A program made the translations under genes and the position numbers. Shown here piece by piece: positions 8,428 to 16,390 of a DNA stretch of 33,172 nt. This DNA is from Oscillibacter sp. (GTDB lineage Bacteria > Bacillota > Clostridia > Oscillospirales > Oscillospiraceae): positions 1-33,172 of the forward strand of contig JAAWLO010000020.1 in the NCBI GenBank assembly GCA_022797935.1, written 5' to 3'. The notes below the pieces were generated by a model. It did not search any database. It was not told the DNA's origin and was given only the letters and a program-made list of their open reading frames with translations. How positions within the stretch are numbered: position 1 is the first letter of the stretch; each line of letters begins with the position of its first letter.

Positions 8428-8453
8428 GGGGGGGAGGACCTGTCCTCCTCCCC
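8428..8453 (+). terminator. Intercistronic hairpin after the DUF3798 gene
   Basis: GGGGGGGAGGAC (8428-8439) pairs with GTCCTCCTCCCC (8442-8453), twelve pairs including one G-U, with almost no loop. No U-run follows, so it is more likely a partial terminator or a 3'-end stabiliser of the receptor mRNA than a full stop. Confidence 0.6.
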
Positions 8454-8478
8454 GCTCTAATTTAGGTAGGGTGGACGT

Positions 8479-10071
8479 ATGACAAATAACAGCACTCCCT
8501 TGCTGCAAATGCAAAATATCAAAAAGGACTTCTTCGGCAACCAGGTTCTCACCGATATCAATTTTACTCTGGGAGCGGGCCAGGTTTTGGGCCTGTGCGG
8601 CGAAAATGGTGCGGGCAAGAGTACGCTGATGAAAATTCTCTTCGGCATGGACGTCATCCGGGAAACCGGCGGCTACAGCGGCGATGTCTTGCTTGACGGA
8701 CAGAAGATCCAGTTCAACACCCCGTTTGACGCGCTGGAGGCGGGCATTGGCATGGTGCATCAGGAATTTTCCCTGATTCCCGGCTTTACCGCCACAGAAA
8801 ACATTCTCCTGAACCGGGAGCCTCAAAAGAAGAATTTTGTTTCAGAGATCTTCGGCGAACGGCTGAATACTCTGGATTATAAAGAGATGGACCGGCGTTC
8901 CGCTGCGGCCATCGAAAAAATGGGCGTTAAAATTGACGCGGATATGACGGTCAATAACATGCCGGTGGGACACAAGCAGTTCACGGAAATCGCCCGGGAG
9001 CTGAGCAAGGACCAGCTGAAGCTCCTGATTTTGGACGAGCCTACCGCCGTGCTGACCGAGCGGGAGGCAGAGGCTCTGCTGGCCTCCATCCGCAGCATGG
9101 CGGCCAAGGGCATTTCCGTGATTTTCATCACCCACCGCCTCCATGAGATTCTCTCGGTGTGCGACCAGGTGGTGGTCATGCGGGACGGCTATGTGGTGCG
9201 GGATGTTCCCGCCCAGGAGACCAGTGTATCGGATATCACCAAGTGGATGGTGGGCCGGGACATCAAGGGTTCCGCCGCCGTGGCGGAGAGCCGGGACCAC
9301 GTGGACGCCAAGACCATTCTCTCCATTCAGCATCTTTGGGTAGACATGCCCGGCGAAATTGTCCGGGATGTGAACCTGGATGTGAAAGAGGGGGAAATCC
9401 TGGGTATTGGCGGTCTGGCGGGCCAGGGCAAGCTTGGAATTCCAAACGGAGTCATGGGCCTGTACGAGGCCGGCGGCACGGTGACCTTTGCCGGAAAAGA
9501 AATTCCGCTGAACAACCCCCGGCAGTGCCTGAACGAGTCCCTGGCCTTTGTGTCAGAGGACCGGCGGGAGGTTGGGTTGCTGCTGGACGAGAGCCTGGAG
9601 TGGAACGTGGCCTTCCCCGCCATGCAGATTCAGGAAAAATTCCTGAAAAAGCTGCTGGGCGGCTGCGTCAAGTGGCGTGACGAAAAGGCCATACACGGGG
9701 TGACGCAGAAATACATTGACGCGCTGCAAATCAAGTGCACCAGCTCCAAGCAGAAGGCCAAGGAGCTCTCCGGCGGCAACCAGCAGAAGGTGTGCCTGGC
9801 CAAGGCCTTTGCCCTGGAGCCCAAGTTTCTCTTCGTGTCCGAGCCCACCCGGGGCATTGACGTAGGCGCGAAGACTCTGGTGCTGGACGCGCTGAAGCAG
9901 TTCAACCGGGACAGCGGCGTGACCATTGTGATGATCTCCTCCGAGCTGGAGGAGCTGCGGCAGACCTGCGACCGCATTGCCATCATCTCCGGCGGACAGG
10001 TGGCGGGTATTCTGCCCGCGGCGGCGTCCTCCGAGGAGTTTGGTATGCTGATGGTCAGCCAGGTCAAGTGA
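8479..10071 (+). CDS. ABC transporter ATP-binding protein with two ABC domains (RbsA/YufO type)
   Basis: Cytoplasmic ATPase of a CUT2/nucleoside-type importer, 530 residues with two fused ABC domains. Domain 1 (about 8-240) has Walker A GENGAGKST at 41-49, Q-loop MVHQEFSLIPGFTATENILL, a degenerate signature (MPVGHKQFTEIAREL), Walker B LKLLILDEPTAVLT and ITHRLHE. Domain 2 (about 265-515) has a degenerate Walker A (GGLAGQGKLGIPN), a canonical signature LSGGNQQKVCLAKAF and EPTRGIDVGAK, with MISSELEEL in place of the usual switch histidine. One intact and one degenerate site across the pair is normal for this family. It follows the receptor gene by 70 bases, with AGGTAGGG before the ATG, and is followed by the permeases. 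RbsA-type ATPases carry pentoses, nucleosides or autoinducer-like compounds, so family alone does not give the substrate. Confidence 0.93.
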   Translation: MTNNSTPLLQMQNIKKDFFGNQVLTDINFTLGAGQVLGLCGENGAGKSTLMKILFGMDVIRETGGYSGDVLLDGQKIQFNTPFDALEAGIGMVHQEFSLIPGFTATENILLNREPQKKNFVSEIFGERLNTLDYKEMDRRSAAAIEKMGVKIDADMTVNNMPVGHKQFTEIARELSKDQLKLLILDEPTAVLTEREAEALLASIRSMAAKGISVIFITHRLHEILSVCDQVVVMRDGYVVRDVPAQETSVSDITKWMVGRDIKGSAAVAESRDHVDAKTILSIQHLWVDMPGEIVRDVNLDVKEGEILGIGGLAGQGKLGIPNGVMGLYEAGGTVTFAGKEIPLNNPRQCLNESLAFVSEDRREVGLLLDESLEWNVAFPAMQIQEKFLKKLLGGCVKWRDEKAIHGVTQKYIDALQIKCTSSKQKAKELSGGNQQKVCLAKAFALEPKFLFVSEPTRGIDVGAKTLVLDALKQFNRDSGVTIVMISSELEELRQTCDRIAIISGGQVAGILPAAASSEEFGMLMVSQVK

Positions 10072-10084
10072 GGAGGGAAATGAA

Positions 10085-11134
10085 ATGATAGCAGGATATG
10101 TATTGCCGCCGGTGCTGAAAAAAATGGGCTTCCCCCGGCTGATCATCTCTGGGTTTCTGCTGCTGCTCTTTATCATGACGCCCTTTGTGGACGCGGATCT
10201 TCCCGCCCAGATTACCAATATCATCAACCGTTTCAGCTGGAACGGCGTGCTGGTGCTGGCCATGGTGCCCATGATTCACTCGGGCTGCGGACTGAACTTC
10301 GGTTTGCCCCTGAGCATCATCTGCGGTCTGCTGGGTGCGACTCTGTCCATTCAGTTTGGTTTCACAGGGCCTTTGAGCTTCATGATGGCCATTCTGATTG
10401 CCACGCCCTTTGCCGTGCTGTTGGGCGGCGGCTATGGGATTCTCCTGAACCGCATCAAGGGCGGCGAGATGATGATCGCCACCTATGTAGGCTTTTCTGC
10501 CATCTCCTTTATGTGCATGATGTGGCTGCTGCTGCCCTATACCAGCCCCACCATGGTCTGGGGCCTGTCCGGCAACGGCCTGCGGCCCACCATTTCCCTG
10601 GACGGTTTCTATAATCAGGTCCTGGCGAATTTTCTCCCCATTCAAATCGGCAGCATTGTGATTCCCACCGGCTCGCTGCTGTTCTTTGCGTTGCTGGCCT
10701 TTCTGATGTGGGCCTTCCTGCATACGAAGACCGGCACGGCTATGACGGCCGTGGGTTCCAACGCGGTTTTTGCCCGGGCGGCGGGTATCAGCGTGGACCG
10801 GGTGCGGATTCTCTCCGTCATCATGTCCACCTGGCTGGGCGCAATGGGCATCCTGGTTTACCAGCAGGGCTTCGGCTTCATTCAGCTCTACAACGCGCCC
10901 AATAACATGACGATGCCCACGGTTTCTGCCATTCTGATTGGCGGCGCTTCGATTAACAAGGCCTCCATTCCCAACGTGATTATCGGCACGATTCTCTTCC
11001 AGGGCATGGTAACCATGACGCCAACGGTGATAAACGCCATGATTCACACAGACATGAGCGAAATCATCCGCGTCATTGTCACCCAGGGCATGATTCTCTA
11101 CGCGCTGACCAGAAAGACGGAGGGTGCGAAATGA
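10085..11134 (+). CDS. ABC transporter permease, RbsC/BPD_transp_2 type (first of pair)
   Basis: Membrane permease of 349 residues with about nine hydrophobic helices, belonging to the branched-chain/ribose/nucleoside permease superfamily. Characteristic features are the early LVLAMVPMIHSGCGLNFGLPLSI, GGEMMIATYVGFSAISFM, and the late cytoplasmic loop FARAAGISVDRVRILSVIMS followed by ILIGGASINKASIPNVIIG. These resemble the YufP/RbsC-type coupling region. The start is ATG 10085 with AGGAGGG 7 bases upstream, 13 bases after the ATPase stop. An ATG at 10080 is out of frame and stops at once. The next permease begins inside its last codons (ATGA overlap at 11131-11134), indicating translational coupling. 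The two permeases are diverged paralogues and presumably form a heterodimer. Confidence 0.9.
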   Translation: MIAGYVLPPVLKKMGFPRLIISGFLLLLFIMTPFVDADLPAQITNIINRFSWNGVLVLAMVPMIHSGCGLNFGLPLSIICGLLGATLSIQFGFTGPLSFMMAILIATPFAVLLGGGYGILLNRIKGGEMMIATYVGFSAISFMCMMWLLLPYTSPTMVWGLSGNGLRPTISLDGFYNQVLANFLPIQIGSIVIPTGSLLFFALLAFLMWAFLHTKTGTAMTAVGSNAVFARAAGISVDRVRILSVIMSTWLGAMGILVYQQGFGFIQLYNAPNNMTMPTVSAILIGGASINKASIPNVIIGTILFQGMVTMTPTVINAMIHTDMSEIIRVIVTQGMILYALTRKTEGAK

Positions 11135-12237
11135 GTAAGAAAGTCCTGAATCTGGCGCGGAACAATGCCGTGCCCATTATGTTCGTTATCATCTGCGCGA
11201 TTTTCATCCCCATGTCGGGCTTTTCCACCAGCTACCTGCTGAACGAGATTATCACTCGCATGGGCCGGAACTTGTTCCTGGTTCTGTGCCTGCTGTTCCC
11301 CATTATGGCGGGCATGGGCCTGAACTTCGGCATGACCCTGGGAGCTATGGCGGCGGAAATTGCCATTATTTTCGTGGCCGACTGGCAGATTTGGGGTGTT
11401 CCGGGAATCGTTCTGGCCATGATTCTCTCGATTCCTCTGTCCGTGGCGTTGGGCTGGCTCTGCGGCACGCTGATGAATATGGCCCGGGGCCGGGAGATGA
11501 TTACAGGTTATATTATGAACTTCTTCATCACGGGCTGGTACCAGTTTATTGTGCTGTATGTCATGGGCGGTGTGATTCCCATTCTTCACGCCAGCATCCA
11601 GCTGCCCCGCGGCTTCGGCATCCGCAATACCGTGAGCCTTCTGAACATGCGGCAGTATCTGGATGACCTGCTGGCTATCCGGATCTCCGGCGTGAAGATT
11701 CCTGTGCTGACCTTCCTGGTTATCGGTATGCTGTGCCTGTTTATCGTCTGGTTCCGGCGGACCAAGCTGGGCCAGGACATGCGGGCCGTGGGCCAGGACA
11801 TGGAAGTGGCCCGGGCGGCGGGCATCAAGGTGGAGCGGACCCGCATTCTCTCCATCATTATGTCCACGGTATTCGCGGGCTTCGGCATGGTGATTTACCT
11901 CCAGAACATGGGCAACCTGCCCACCTACACCGGACACTCCCAAATCGGCATGTTCTGCATTGCCGCGCTGTTGGTAGGCGGCGCCTCGGTGGAAAAGGCC
12001 ACCATTGGAAATGCCTTCCTGGGTGTGATTCTCTTCCACCTGATGTTCATCGTGGCCCCCAAGGCAGGCGGCTTCATCACCGGAGACACCATGGTGGGCG
12101 AGTATTTCCGGGTCTTCCTGTCCTACGGCGTTATCACCGTCGCCCTGATCATGTATGAGGCCAAGAAGCGCATGGTCAGAAGCAGGGTGGGCCAGGAGCT
12201 GGCTGCCGCGCAGAAGGAAGGAGAGGGTGCGCAATGA
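11131..12237 (+). CDS. ABC transporter permease, RbsC/BPD_transp_2 type (second of pair)
   Basis: Second membrane permease, 368 residues and about nine hydrophobic helices. It aligns by eye with the preceding permease: FLVLCLLFPIMAGMGLNFGM here against the corresponding first-half segment there, VARAAGIKVERTRILSIIMS against FARAAGISVDRVRILSVIMS, and LLVGGASVEKATIGNAFLG against ILIGGASINKASIPNVIIG. The pair therefore arose by duplication and has diverged, like YufP/YufQ. The C-terminus is a charged cytoplasmic tail ending KKRMVRSRVGQELAAAQKEG. It overlaps the gene before it by four bases and the gene after it by four bases, so all three are translationally coupled. It probably forms a heterodimeric channel energised by the double ATPase. 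Confidence 0.9.
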   Translation: MSKKVLNLARNNAVPIMFVIICAIFIPMSGFSTSYLLNEIITRMGRNLFLVLCLLFPIMAGMGLNFGMTLGAMAAEIAIIFVADWQIWGVPGIVLAMILSIPLSVALGWLCGTLMNMARGREMITGYIMNFFITGWYQFIVLYVMGGVIPILHASIQLPRGFGIRNTVSLLNMRQYLDDLLAIRISGVKIPVLTFLVIGMLCLFIVWFRRTKLGQDMRAVGQDMEVARAAGIKVERTRILSIIMSTVFAGFGMVIYLQNMGNLPTYTGHSQIGMFCIAALLVGGASVEKATIGNAFLGVILFHLMFIVAPKAGGFITGDTMVGEYFRVFLSYGVITVALIMYEAKKRMVRSRVGQELAAAQKEGEGAQ

Positions 12238-12719
12238 AGACAAGACGCAAGTTGTTCCCGATTTTGACGGTGATGGTTCTGGTGGCCATTGCCGCCGCCA
12301 TGATGGTGATTGGCCGGGGCCATACGGTGTATTTTGACAACCGGACCCTGGAAGGGTATAACGGGCAGGATTTCAAAGCGCTCCACCGGATTGTGGTGAC
12401 GGTAAAAGGCGAAGAGGCTGGCAAGCTGGGCCCCCGGGAACGGGGGATGGCGGTCTGGATTGGGCAGAACTTCGAGATGACCCTGGAGGTCACCCCAGAG
12501 AAAGGGGATGAGCCGGAGATTCGGACTATCCGCCTGAAGCTGCCCTATAACATGGACGGCATTATCGTCAATCTGCCTGCCGTGCTGGCCGGTCTGCCGG
12601 AGGATGCGTGGCTCAGCGAGTTTGTGCCTGCCGTGCCGGAGGAGCCCGAGGAAGAACCCTTCGAAGGTGATGAGTTTGGCTTTGGCGAAGGCGGCGACAT
12701 GGGCCTGGGCGATATCTGA
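12234..12719 (+). CDS. Small membrane-anchored protein with acidic tail in ABC operon (possibly DUF6672)
   Basis: Protein of 161 residues with an N-terminal charged MKTRRK followed by one hydrophobic segment (about 7-26, LFPILTVMVLVAIAAAMMVI) and an exported or periplasm-facing domain. The domain begins GRGHTVYFDNRTLEGYNGQDFKA, contains IVVTVKGEEAGKLGPRERGMAV and LTLEV-type beta strands, and ends in a strongly acidic, Gly-rich tail (PEEPEEEPFEGDEFGFGEG). I recognise the type from Clostridia DUF3798/ABC operons, where I believe it is catalogued as DUF6672, but the name is from memory and unverified. It starts inside the stop of the second permease (ATGA), so it is made in step with the permease and may be an accessory subunit of the transporter. 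No enzyme motif is visible. Confidence 0.8.
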   Translation: MKTRRKLFPILTVMVLVAIAAAMMVIGRGHTVYFDNRTLEGYNGQDFKALHRIVVTVKGEEAGKLGPRERGMAVWIGQNFEMTLEVTPEKGDEPEIRTIRLKLPYNMDGIIVNLPAVLAGLPEDAWLSEFVPAVPEEPEEEPFEGDEFGFGEGGDMGLGDI

Positions 12720-12737
12720 AAACCGGCTGCAAAAGCG

Positions 12738-12763
12738 GGTCCGCCTCCTCCGTGGGGCGGTCC
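12738..12763 (+). terminator. Weak hairpin between the small membrane protein and pepD
   Basis: GGTCCGCC (12738-12745) pairs with GGCGGTCC (12756-12763) with one T-T mismatch, followed by GTTTGATTG. It could attenuate transcription into pepD; the short U-rich tail makes it a weak terminator at best. Confidence 0.35.
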
Positions 12764-12788
12764 GTTTGATTGAAAAGGAGGAATTTCC

Positions 12789-14234
12789 ATGGCGGTTTTA
12801 TCGGCGCTGGAACCGAAGAAGGTGTTTGAATACTTTGAAAAGCTCTGTTCCGTGCCCCACGGCAGCGGCAATACCAAGCAGATCAGCGATCTCTGTGTGG
12901 GCTTCGCCAAGGAGTTGGGTCTGTCTTACCGGCAGGATGCGTCCAACAATCTGATTATCTGGAAAGCGGGAACTCCCGGCTACGAGGAGGACACGCCCGT
13001 CATTCTGCAGGGTCATATGGACATGGTCTGCGCCAAAACGGAGGACTGTGAAAAGGACATGACCAAGGAAGGTCTGGACCTGGACACAGACGGTGAGTGG
13101 ATTTGGGCAAAGAAAACCTCTCTGGGCGCGGACAACGGCATTGCTGTGGCTATGATCCTGGCCATTCTGGCAGATGACACGCTGGCGCATCCTCCTCTGG
13201 AAGCCGTGTTTACCGTAGATGAAGAGACGGGTATGGACGGCGCCGCCGCCTTGGACTGCTCGGATTTAAAGGGACAGCTGCTGCTGAACCTGGATTCGGA
13301 AGAGGAGGGCGTTTTCACGGTCTCCTGCGCGGGCGGCCTCCGGCTGGATGGCCTTCTGCCCTGCCGGATGGAGCCTCTGACCGGGGAGACGGGCTATGCC
13401 GTCACTATTTCCGGCCTGCAGGGGGGACACTCCGGCGGTGAAATCCACACGGGCCGTGCCTCCGCCAACCAGCTGGCGGGGCGGGTGTTGTACAGCGCCC
13501 TGGAGCGGATTCCGGGCCTGCGGGCGGCAGGATTCCAGGGCGGGCGTTTTGACAACGTCATCTGTCCCTGGAACCAGGTGAAAGCGGCGGTTCCTGCGGG
13601 ACAGGAGACGGCTTTTGAGGATTTTATCCGGGAGTTTGACGCCGTCTTGAAAAATGAGTACGCGGGCTGTGACGCGGGGGTGACCCTCAGCTGTGAGAAG
13701 ACCGCACTGGAGGGCGCTCTGTCCGGGGAGGATACCCTGCGGATTTTGCGGACTCTGGTGGCACTGCCGCAGGGTGTGCAGGCCATGAGCACGGACTTCC
13801 CCGGCCTGGTGCAGACCTCGTTGAATCTGGGTGTGATGCGGATGGAGGAGACGGGGCTTCATATCACGCTGTCCATTCGTTCCTGCATTGCATCGCAGAA
13901 GGAGATGGTGTGCCAGCGGGTAAAGGCGATTCTGGCTATGGGCGGCGGCACGTCCACGGTTCACGGCGATTACCCAGGCTGGCAGTATGCCAAGGAATCC
14001 ACCATGCGGGAGCGGCTGCTGGCCGTGTATCGGGAGCTCAGCGGGAAAGAGGGCGTGATTGACGCCACCCATGGCGGCCTGGAGTGCGGCCTGTTTATCG
14101 AGAAGATTCCCGGTCTGGATGCCGTGTCCCTGGGTGCGGACCTCCAGGATATCCACTCCCCCCGTGAGCGGCTCAGCGTACCCTCTACGGAGCGAGTCTA
14201 CCGGCTGGTGTGCGAATTCCTGAGACGGCGCTGA
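12789..14234 (+). CDS. pepD: Aminoacyl-histidine dipeptidase (peptidase D, M20 family)
   Basis: Cytoplasmic metallodipeptidase of 481 residues that hydrolyses Xaa-His and related dipeptides; length and motifs fit PepD. Metal ligands are visible: His76 and Asp78 in ILQGHMDMVC, Asp115 in LGADNGIAVAM, the catalytic Glu145 with Glu146 in FTVDEETGMDG, and the C-terminal His in SLGADLQDIHSPRERLSV. The middle part (GLQGGHSGGEIHTGRASANQ) is the M20 lid/dimerisation domain. AAGGAGG precedes the ATG at 12789. It lies 69 bases after the small membrane protein and is closed by a terminator, so it appears to be the last gene of the DUF3798 transporter operon. That suggests a transported compound that is, or releases, a small peptide; this is inference from context. 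Confidence 0.94.
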   Translation: MAVLSALEPKKVFEYFEKLCSVPHGSGNTKQISDLCVGFAKELGLSYRQDASNNLIIWKAGTPGYEEDTPVILQGHMDMVCAKTEDCEKDMTKEGLDLDTDGEWIWAKKTSLGADNGIAVAMILAILADDTLAHPPLEAVFTVDEETGMDGAAALDCSDLKGQLLLNLDSEEEGVFTVSCAGGLRLDGLLPCRMEPLTGETGYAVTISGLQGGHSGGEIHTGRASANQLAGRVLYSALERIPGLRAAGFQGGRFDNVICPWNQVKAAVPAGQETAFEDFIREFDAVLKNEYAGCDAGVTLSCEKTALEGALSGEDTLRILRTLVALPQGVQAMSTDFPGLVQTSLNLGVMRMEETGLHITLSIRSCIASQKEMVCQRVKAILAMGGGTSTVHGDYPGWQYAKESTMRERLLAVYRELSGKEGVIDATHGGLECGLFIEKIPGLDAVSLGADLQDIHSPRERLSVPSTERVYRLVCEFLRRR

Positions 14235-14245
14235 CGAAAGAAAAG

Positions 14246-14279
14246 GAGCTTGAAAGCAGTGGCTTTCAAGCTCTTTTTT
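14246..14279. terminator. Bidirectional rho-independent terminator between pepD and the RibD_C gene
   Basis: GAGCTTGAAAGC (14246-14257) and GCTTTCAAGCTC (14262-14273) form a perfect 12-bp stem with a 4-base loop. T6 follows on the plus strand and CTTTTCTTT on the minus strand, so it can end both convergent transcripts. Confidence 0.95.
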
Positions 14280-14289
14280 ATAGGGGAAA

Positions 14290-14799
14290 TTATGGTTTGT
14301 GGTAAGTCAGTTCGGCAAACTGTCCGTATTTTCGGACTTCTTCCAGACGAAATCGCTTCTGAACCGCCTCTTGGGTGAACAGGGGAATGCCCTCGCCCAG
14401 GAGGACCGGTGCAATTTGGAGAATCAGATAATCCACCAGATTTTGATTCAGAAGCGGTGTGAGAATGGTGTTCCCACCAATTACCCATAGATTTTGATGG
14501 CTGCTGGTTTCTTTGGCAAAAGAGACTACGTCACCACTGACGGCGGTAAAGCCTTCTTGAGTGAGAGGCCTGTGAGTAAATACATAGTTCTGGGTTGTGG
14601 GATAAAAGATAGAAGGATTTTCCTGTTTTGCAAGTTCCTCGAAGGTACGGCGGCCCATGACCGTGGCGTCCATAGTCTCATAGAAACTGTCATAGCCGGT
14701 TTCTTCCACAGCGCCGGTTTGGTGAAGCCAGTCCAACTCGTGGGACTTTCCAGCCAGGTAGCCATCCAAGGTGATACAGCCGTAGAAAAAAATACTCAT
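14290..14799 (-). CDS. Dihydrofolate reductase family protein (RibD C-terminal domain type)
   Basis: Single-domain protein of 169 residues in the RibD_C/DHFR-like superfamily, NADPH-binding reductases of mostly unknown substrate (YyaP/YwjB type). Family features: opening FYGCITLDGYLAGKSHELDWL, MGRRTFEELAKQ near residues 48-60, YVFTHRP, NLWVIGGNTILTPLLNQNLVDYLILQIAPVLLG split by eye into the GG nucleotide-binding turn and the LxxxLVDEL-like strand, and GIPLF. The codons are visibly richer in A and T than in pepD or the genes on its other side, which suggests later acquisition. Its ribosome site is modest (GGAG about 9 bases before the ATG at 14799). It stands alone between a bidirectional terminator and the end of the convergent-strand SBP gene, with no operon partner. 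Confidence 0.88.
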   Translation of the reverse strand: MSIFFYGCITLDGYLAGKSHELDWLHQTGAVEETGYDSFYETMDATVMGRRTFEELAKQENPSIFYPTTQNYVFTHRPLTQEGFTAVSGDVVSFAKETSSHQNLWVIGGNTILTPLLNQNLVDYLILQIAPVLLGEGIPLFTQEAVQKRFRLEEVRKYGQFAELTYHKP

Positions 14800-14848
14800 T
14801 GTAAAAACTCCATCAAATAATGCCTCTTTCTTAAAAAGGGGAGGGGGT

Positions 14849-16357
14849 TCAGGCTTCTTTCAGATGGATGACACACTGCCCCAGGTTGTAAAAAGGCTCT
14901 GCCGCCGTGGGCTGAAGGCCTTCCACCACGTTAGCCTGGGTCAGTACAGAGACAGACTTGAAGCAAACCGGTAAAATCGGGACTTGGTCCTGCAAGTGAG
15001 CGCAGAGGGCCTTCATAGCGGCAGTCCGGTCCTCAGCAGAGGCGTAGGCGGTAAGGAGGCGGCTGGTCTCAGGATGGGACCAGTGTCCGTAATTCAGCGT
15101 TCCGGCAGGAGCCAGCAGGCTGGAGAGGTTCCAATCAGCGGTAAGGCGGGCCTCTCCATAGTAGAGGTCAAAATTTCCAGCGGCCAGGGCGGCGGTATAC
15201 TCCTCCCAGGGCAGGGCCTGAACCTCTACAGAGAGTCCCCCTGCCGTCCAGGTTTCCGCCAGATAATTGGCAATTGCCAGCTTGAAGCTGTTTTCCTGGT
15301 TGACCAGCAGGGTCAAGGGCCGCTGAAGTTCCCCTGTGTTCACAAGGGCTTCGGAGAACGCGGGCATCTTCTCCTCCAGCTCTTTTGGATAGAGGGGAGA
15401 GGCGGGAGACACAGGGAAGTGAGAGGCGGTACCGTGGCCGGAAAGGAAAGCCACCGCCACATAGCTGCGGTTGATTCCCGCCGACAGGGCGCGGCGGAGC
15501 GCGGGATTGTCCAGAGGGGCGCGGGCGGTGTTGCAGCCAATGTATTGCAGCAGCGTTGCAGCGGCGTCCAGGCAGGCCACGCTGCCGGTGGTGCTGACCG
15601 GTGAAATGCCGGTCAGGTCCGCGGCAATCAATTGAACCTCATGGGAGGAGAAGCGGTAGAGCATGGCGTCGTGGTCCGAGGCGTCCACCAGGGAAATCCG
15701 GTCCACGGGCTGTTCCTCGTTTTTCCACCAGGACTGATTCGCGATCAGATAGGCTCCGGTTTCCTCTTCGGAGAAAAAGTAGGGCCCGGTGCCCACCGGT
15801 GCGGCGGCGTCCTGGGTGCCGGATTTGAGAATGGGAACGTCCAGCAGGGAGGGAAATCCGCTGTTGGGGCCGGAGAGAACGACTGTGACCGTGTCGTCCT
15901 TGGCGGAAATGGAGACAATTTCAGACAGACGGCTCTGATAGCGGGGAGAGGTTCTGGCCAGGTCCAGAGAGGTCCGAACATCACGGCCGGTGAGAAGAGA
16001 ACCGTCGGAAAAGAGGATTCCGGACCGGAGCGTGAAGACATAGCGGAAGCTTTCCGGGTCATAGGTGTAGCTGACACAGAGCTGAGGCTGCGGGGTGAAC
16101 GCGGCGTCCAGCCGGAAGAGCCCCTCATACAGCAGGGACGCCGCCACCTGCTGCATGCCGTCGGCGCAGGTGCTCGGGTTCAGACTTTGACCAGGGGAAT
16201 AGGGAAGGGCAAAACGTTCCGGCAGCAGAACCGGCGGTTCCTCTTCCTCCTCCTGAACGGGGGGCAGGAGTTCCGGCGTCTCCGGTTCCTCCTGCCAGCA
16301 GCCGGACAGCAAGAGAAGGGCCAGGCACAGAACGGCGAGCTTGCGCAGTTTTCTCAT
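14849..16357 (-). CDS. Peptide-type ABC substrate-binding lipoprotein (SBP family 5), orphan
   Basis: Lipoprotein of 502 residues. The signal peptide MRKLRKLAVLCLALLLLSGC ends in a lipobox (LSGC), followed by a Pro/Glu-rich linker to about residue 45. The body matches family 5 (DppA/OppA-like) binding proteins: LNPSTCADGMQQVAASLLYEGLF at the start, FTLRSGILFSDGSLLTGRDV, GTGPYFFSEEETGAYLIANQSWW, NPALRRALSAGINR and PILPVCFKSVSVLT. No permease or ATPase gene is adjacent, so it must either work with a transporter encoded elsewhere or have another extracellular role. The ATG at 16357 has GAAGGTG upstream. It lies 33 bases after the laccase-domain gene and is probably the last gene of the secA transcript. 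Confidence 0.9.
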   Translation of the reverse strand: MRKLRKLAVLCLALLLLSGCWQEEPETPELLPPVQEEEEEPPVLLPERFALPYSPGQSLNPSTCADGMQQVAASLLYEGLFRLDAAFTPQPQLCVSYTYDPESFRYVFTLRSGILFSDGSLLTGRDVRTSLDLARTSPRYQSRLSEIVSISAKDDTVTVVLSGPNSGFPSLLDVPILKSGTQDAAAPVGTGPYFFSEEETGAYLIANQSWWKNEEQPVDRISLVDASDHDAMLYRFSSHEVQLIAADLTGISPVSTTGSVACLDAAATLLQYIGCNTARAPLDNPALRRALSAGINRSYVAVAFLSGHGTASHFPVSPASPLYPKELEEKMPAFSEALVNTGELQRPLTLLVNQENSFKLAIANYLAETWTAGGLSVEVQALPWEEYTAALAAGNFDLYYGEARLTADWNLSSLLAPAGTLNYGHWSHPETSRLLTAYASAEDRTAAMKALCAHLQDQVPILPVCFKSVSVLTQANVVEGLQPTAAEPFYNLGQCVIHLKEA

Positions 16358-16390
16358 AAAAACACCTTCGTTGCACAGGTAAAATTCCTT

